DNA from: Gemmatimonadales bacterium
Lineage (GTDB): Bacteria; Gemmatimonadota; Gemmatimonadetes; Gemmatimonadales; GWC2-71-9
Length of the DNA stretch: 6,087 nt
Direction: 5' to 3'
NCBI GenBank assembly: GCA_030597435.1
Contig: JAUVRV010000184.1
Span: forward strand, 1-6,087
The stretch's first letter is position 1. Each line of letters begins with the position of its first letter. Below, piece after piece: positions 4,619-6,087 of this stretch. The position numbers and the translations under genes are program-made. Under the pieces are notes generated by a model that had not been told where the DNA came from, ran no database searches, and worked only from the letters and a program-made list of their open reading frames with translations.

Positions 4619-6087
4619 TCAGTGGCCGCCGGCCGGACGTTTCAACTGCTCCAGCACCTTGTCGATGGTGAAGCTGGCAGCCTCCTGTCGCGGCGGGAAC
4701 TCCACGAATGTGCCCAAAAAGTCACCCACGTACTCCTGAGCGGGCACTAACAGGAAGACGTGGTCGAGGTACCAATCCCAATAGGTGTTGGACGTGATCG
4801 TGGCCTTTTCGTAGGGATCGGTCTTGAGATTGTACAGCCACGGTAGCCGTGTTGCCACGAACGGCTCGCCCCAGAGTTTCAGCGTGCCGGGATACCGCTG
4901 CTGAGCGAAGACGACCTTCCAGTTGTCGTAGCGCAGCGCAAGGAGGTCGCCGTCATCGGAGAAGTAGAAAAACTCCTGCCGTGGGGCCGAATCGACTTGA
5001 CCGGTCAGGTAAGGCAGGAAATTGTACCCGTCCAGGTGGACCTTGCGTGTCTCTCCCCTGACTTCGTGGCCTTGTAGCAGCTGTTCCTTGATGTCGGATT
5101 CTCCGACCGCAGCGAGTAGAGTGGGCAGCCAATCCATGTTTGACATGATCGCCGTGGAGACCGCTCCGGCTTCGATCCTGCCGGGCCAGCGCACCATGAA
5201 TGGCACCCTGAATGCACCTTCCCATCCCGTGTTCTTCTCGGAACGGAACGGTGTCATGCCGGCATCGGGCCAGGTGTTCATATGGGGACCGTTGTCGGTG
5301 CCGTAAATGACGATCGTGCTATCGGTGATGCCCAATTCTTCGATCTTGTCGAGAACCGACCCCACGTTCCTATCGTGGTCGATCATGGCGTCGTGGTAAT
5401 ACGACTGCCAGCGCCCCGCCTGGCCCATGCTCTCGGGCTTGGTGTGGGTGCGGAAGTGCATGTGCGAGAAGTTCACCCACACGAAGAACGGCTGGTTGGC
5501 TCGGGCCTGACGCTCTATGTAGTCGACCGCCCGGGCAGCCACGGTGTCGTCGATCGTCTCCATACGGTCGGCATACAAGGGCCCGGTATCAACGCAGCTC
5601 TGCTTGCCCACCGTGCCCCAACGGGGTTCTTCGGTTGGATCGTCTTGCTCTGTGGCTCGGCAGTCCATCACGCCGCGTGGTCCGTACTGCTCCAGAAAGG
5701 CAGGGTTCTGCGGGTAGTCCGGCAACTCCGGCTCTTCCGGTGCATTCAGGGGGTACAGGAAGCCAAAGAACTCGTCGAACCCGTGCACCGTGGGGAGGTA
5801 CTCGTTTCGGTCGCCCAGGTGGTTCTTGCCGAATTGGGCGGTGCCGTAGCCCTGATCTTTGAGCAATTCTGCGATGGTCGGGTCTTCAGCACTCAGTCCG
5901 ACCCGTGCCGCCGGCAAACCCACTTTGCTCAGGCCGGTACGGAAGACGCTCTGACCCGTGATGAACGCCGACCGGCCCGCCGTGCAGCTCTGCTCGGCGT
6001 AGTAATCGGTGAACATCATTCCCTCGGCAGCCACCCGGTCGATGTTGGGTGTCTGATAGCCCATCAGGCCCTTGGTGTAAGCGCTGA
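4619..6087 (-). CDS. Formylglycine-type sulfatase (arylsulfatase family), N-terminus cut by window edge
   Basis: The frame stays open to the right edge. The ATG at 6064 is internal, because the codons before it (AYTKGLMGYQTPNIDR) already match the family. The true start, probably a signal peptide and the first metal-binding Asp pair, lies outside. Counting from that Met, C27-T-A-G-R31 is the sulfatase signature C-x-P/A-x-R, where the Cys becomes formylglycine. It is followed by FITGQ, K80-x-H82 (FGKNHLGD), H201 in NFSHMH, D257-N258 (YGTDNGPH) and K277 (RSEKNTGWEG). All are expected active-site or calcium ligands, so the enzyme should be active once matured. It would hydrolyse sulfate esters in the periplasm or outside the cell; the substrate is not predictable. 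Maturation needs a formylglycine-generating enzyme or anSME, not seen here. It lies 148 nt upstream of the MBL hydrolase, probably in one transcript. Confidence 0.95.
   Translation of the reverse strand, partial: SAYTKGLMGYQTPNIDRVAAEGMMFTDYYAEQSCTAGRSAFITGQSVFRTGLSKVGLPAARVGLSAEDPTIAELLKDQGYGTAQFGKNHLGDRNEYLPTVHGFDEFFGFLYPLNAPEEPELPDYPQNPAFLEQYGPRGVMDCRATEQDDPTEEPRWGTVGKQSCVDTGPLYADRMETIDDTVAARAVDYIERQARANQPFFVWVNFSHMHFRTHTKPESMGQAGRWQSYYHDAMIDHDRNVGSVLDKIEELGITDSTIVIYGTDNGPHMNTWPDAGMTPFRSEKNTGWEGAFRVPFMVRWPGRIEAGAVSTAIMSNMDWLPTLLAAVGESDIKEQLLQGHEVRGETRKVHLDGYNFLPYLTGQVDSAPRQEFFYFSDDGDLLALRYDNWKVVFAQQRYPGTLKLWGEPFVATRLPWLYNLKTDPYEKATITSNTYWDWYLDHVFLLVPAQEYVGDFLGTFVEFPPRQEAASFTIDKVLEQLKRPAGGH

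Noticed and set aside
4849..5862. Short frames on both strands inside the sulfatase gene
   Set aside because: They are shadows of a continuous sulfatase frame with all active-site motifs.
1..6087. tRNA, rRNA, riboswitch, CRISPR array, insertion sequence or phage attachment site
   Set aside because: I looked on both strands and saw no cloverleaf, regular repeat-spacer array, transposase or integrase motif, or terminal repeats. Subtle RNA elements would need covariance searches.

Overview
The window is GC-rich bacterial DNA with six protein genes, two of them cut by the window edges. No phage, transposon, CRISPR or RNA gene is visible. The best taxonomic hint is the kinase at the left edge. 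Its N-terminus, its activation segment and its direct fusion to a TolB-like domain resemble the large kinase families of Gemmatimonadota and related soil or marine lineages. That placement is an inference from remembered family style, not a computed phylogeny.

Layout, left to right. (1) 1-1224, minus: Ser/Thr protein kinase plus TolB-like N-terminal domain, with the C-terminus beyond the left edge. It is easily missed because the frame is open to the edge. (2) 1225-1379: divergent intergenic region with several perfect inverted repeats. (3) 1380-1832, plus: small DsrE/DsrF-like protein. (4) 1833-1954: convergent gap with only weak repeats. (5) 1955-2948, minus: two tightly coupled genes. The first is a ribbon-helix-helix/minimal nucleotidyltransferase fusion and the second a HEPN protein, which together look like a HEPN/MNT toxin-antitoxin or nucleotide-modification module. 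A near-consensus sigma70-type promoter sits right against the first gene, so its mRNA is probably leaderless or nearly so. (6) 2949-3201: that promoter, and an intrinsic terminator for the next gene. (7) 3202-4470, minus: membrane-anchored MBL-fold hydrolase of the GntH-like type. (8) 4471-4618: gap with a degenerate heptamer repeat and a small hairpin. (9) 4619-6087, minus: formylglycine-type sulfatase whose N-terminus lies beyond the right edge.

The sulfatase and the MBL hydrolase share a strand and probably form one envelope or periplasmic unit, with the sulfatase first and a terminator after the hydrolase. The RHH-NTase/HEPN pair follows as a separate, probably self-regulated unit. The points most worth a second look are the RHH-NTase fusion with a possible operator over its own -10 box, the unusual HEPN motif (R-x4-Y where R-x4-6-H is usual), the kinase with Ala in place of the APE glutamate, and the GntH-like enzyme outside any guanitoxin cluster.
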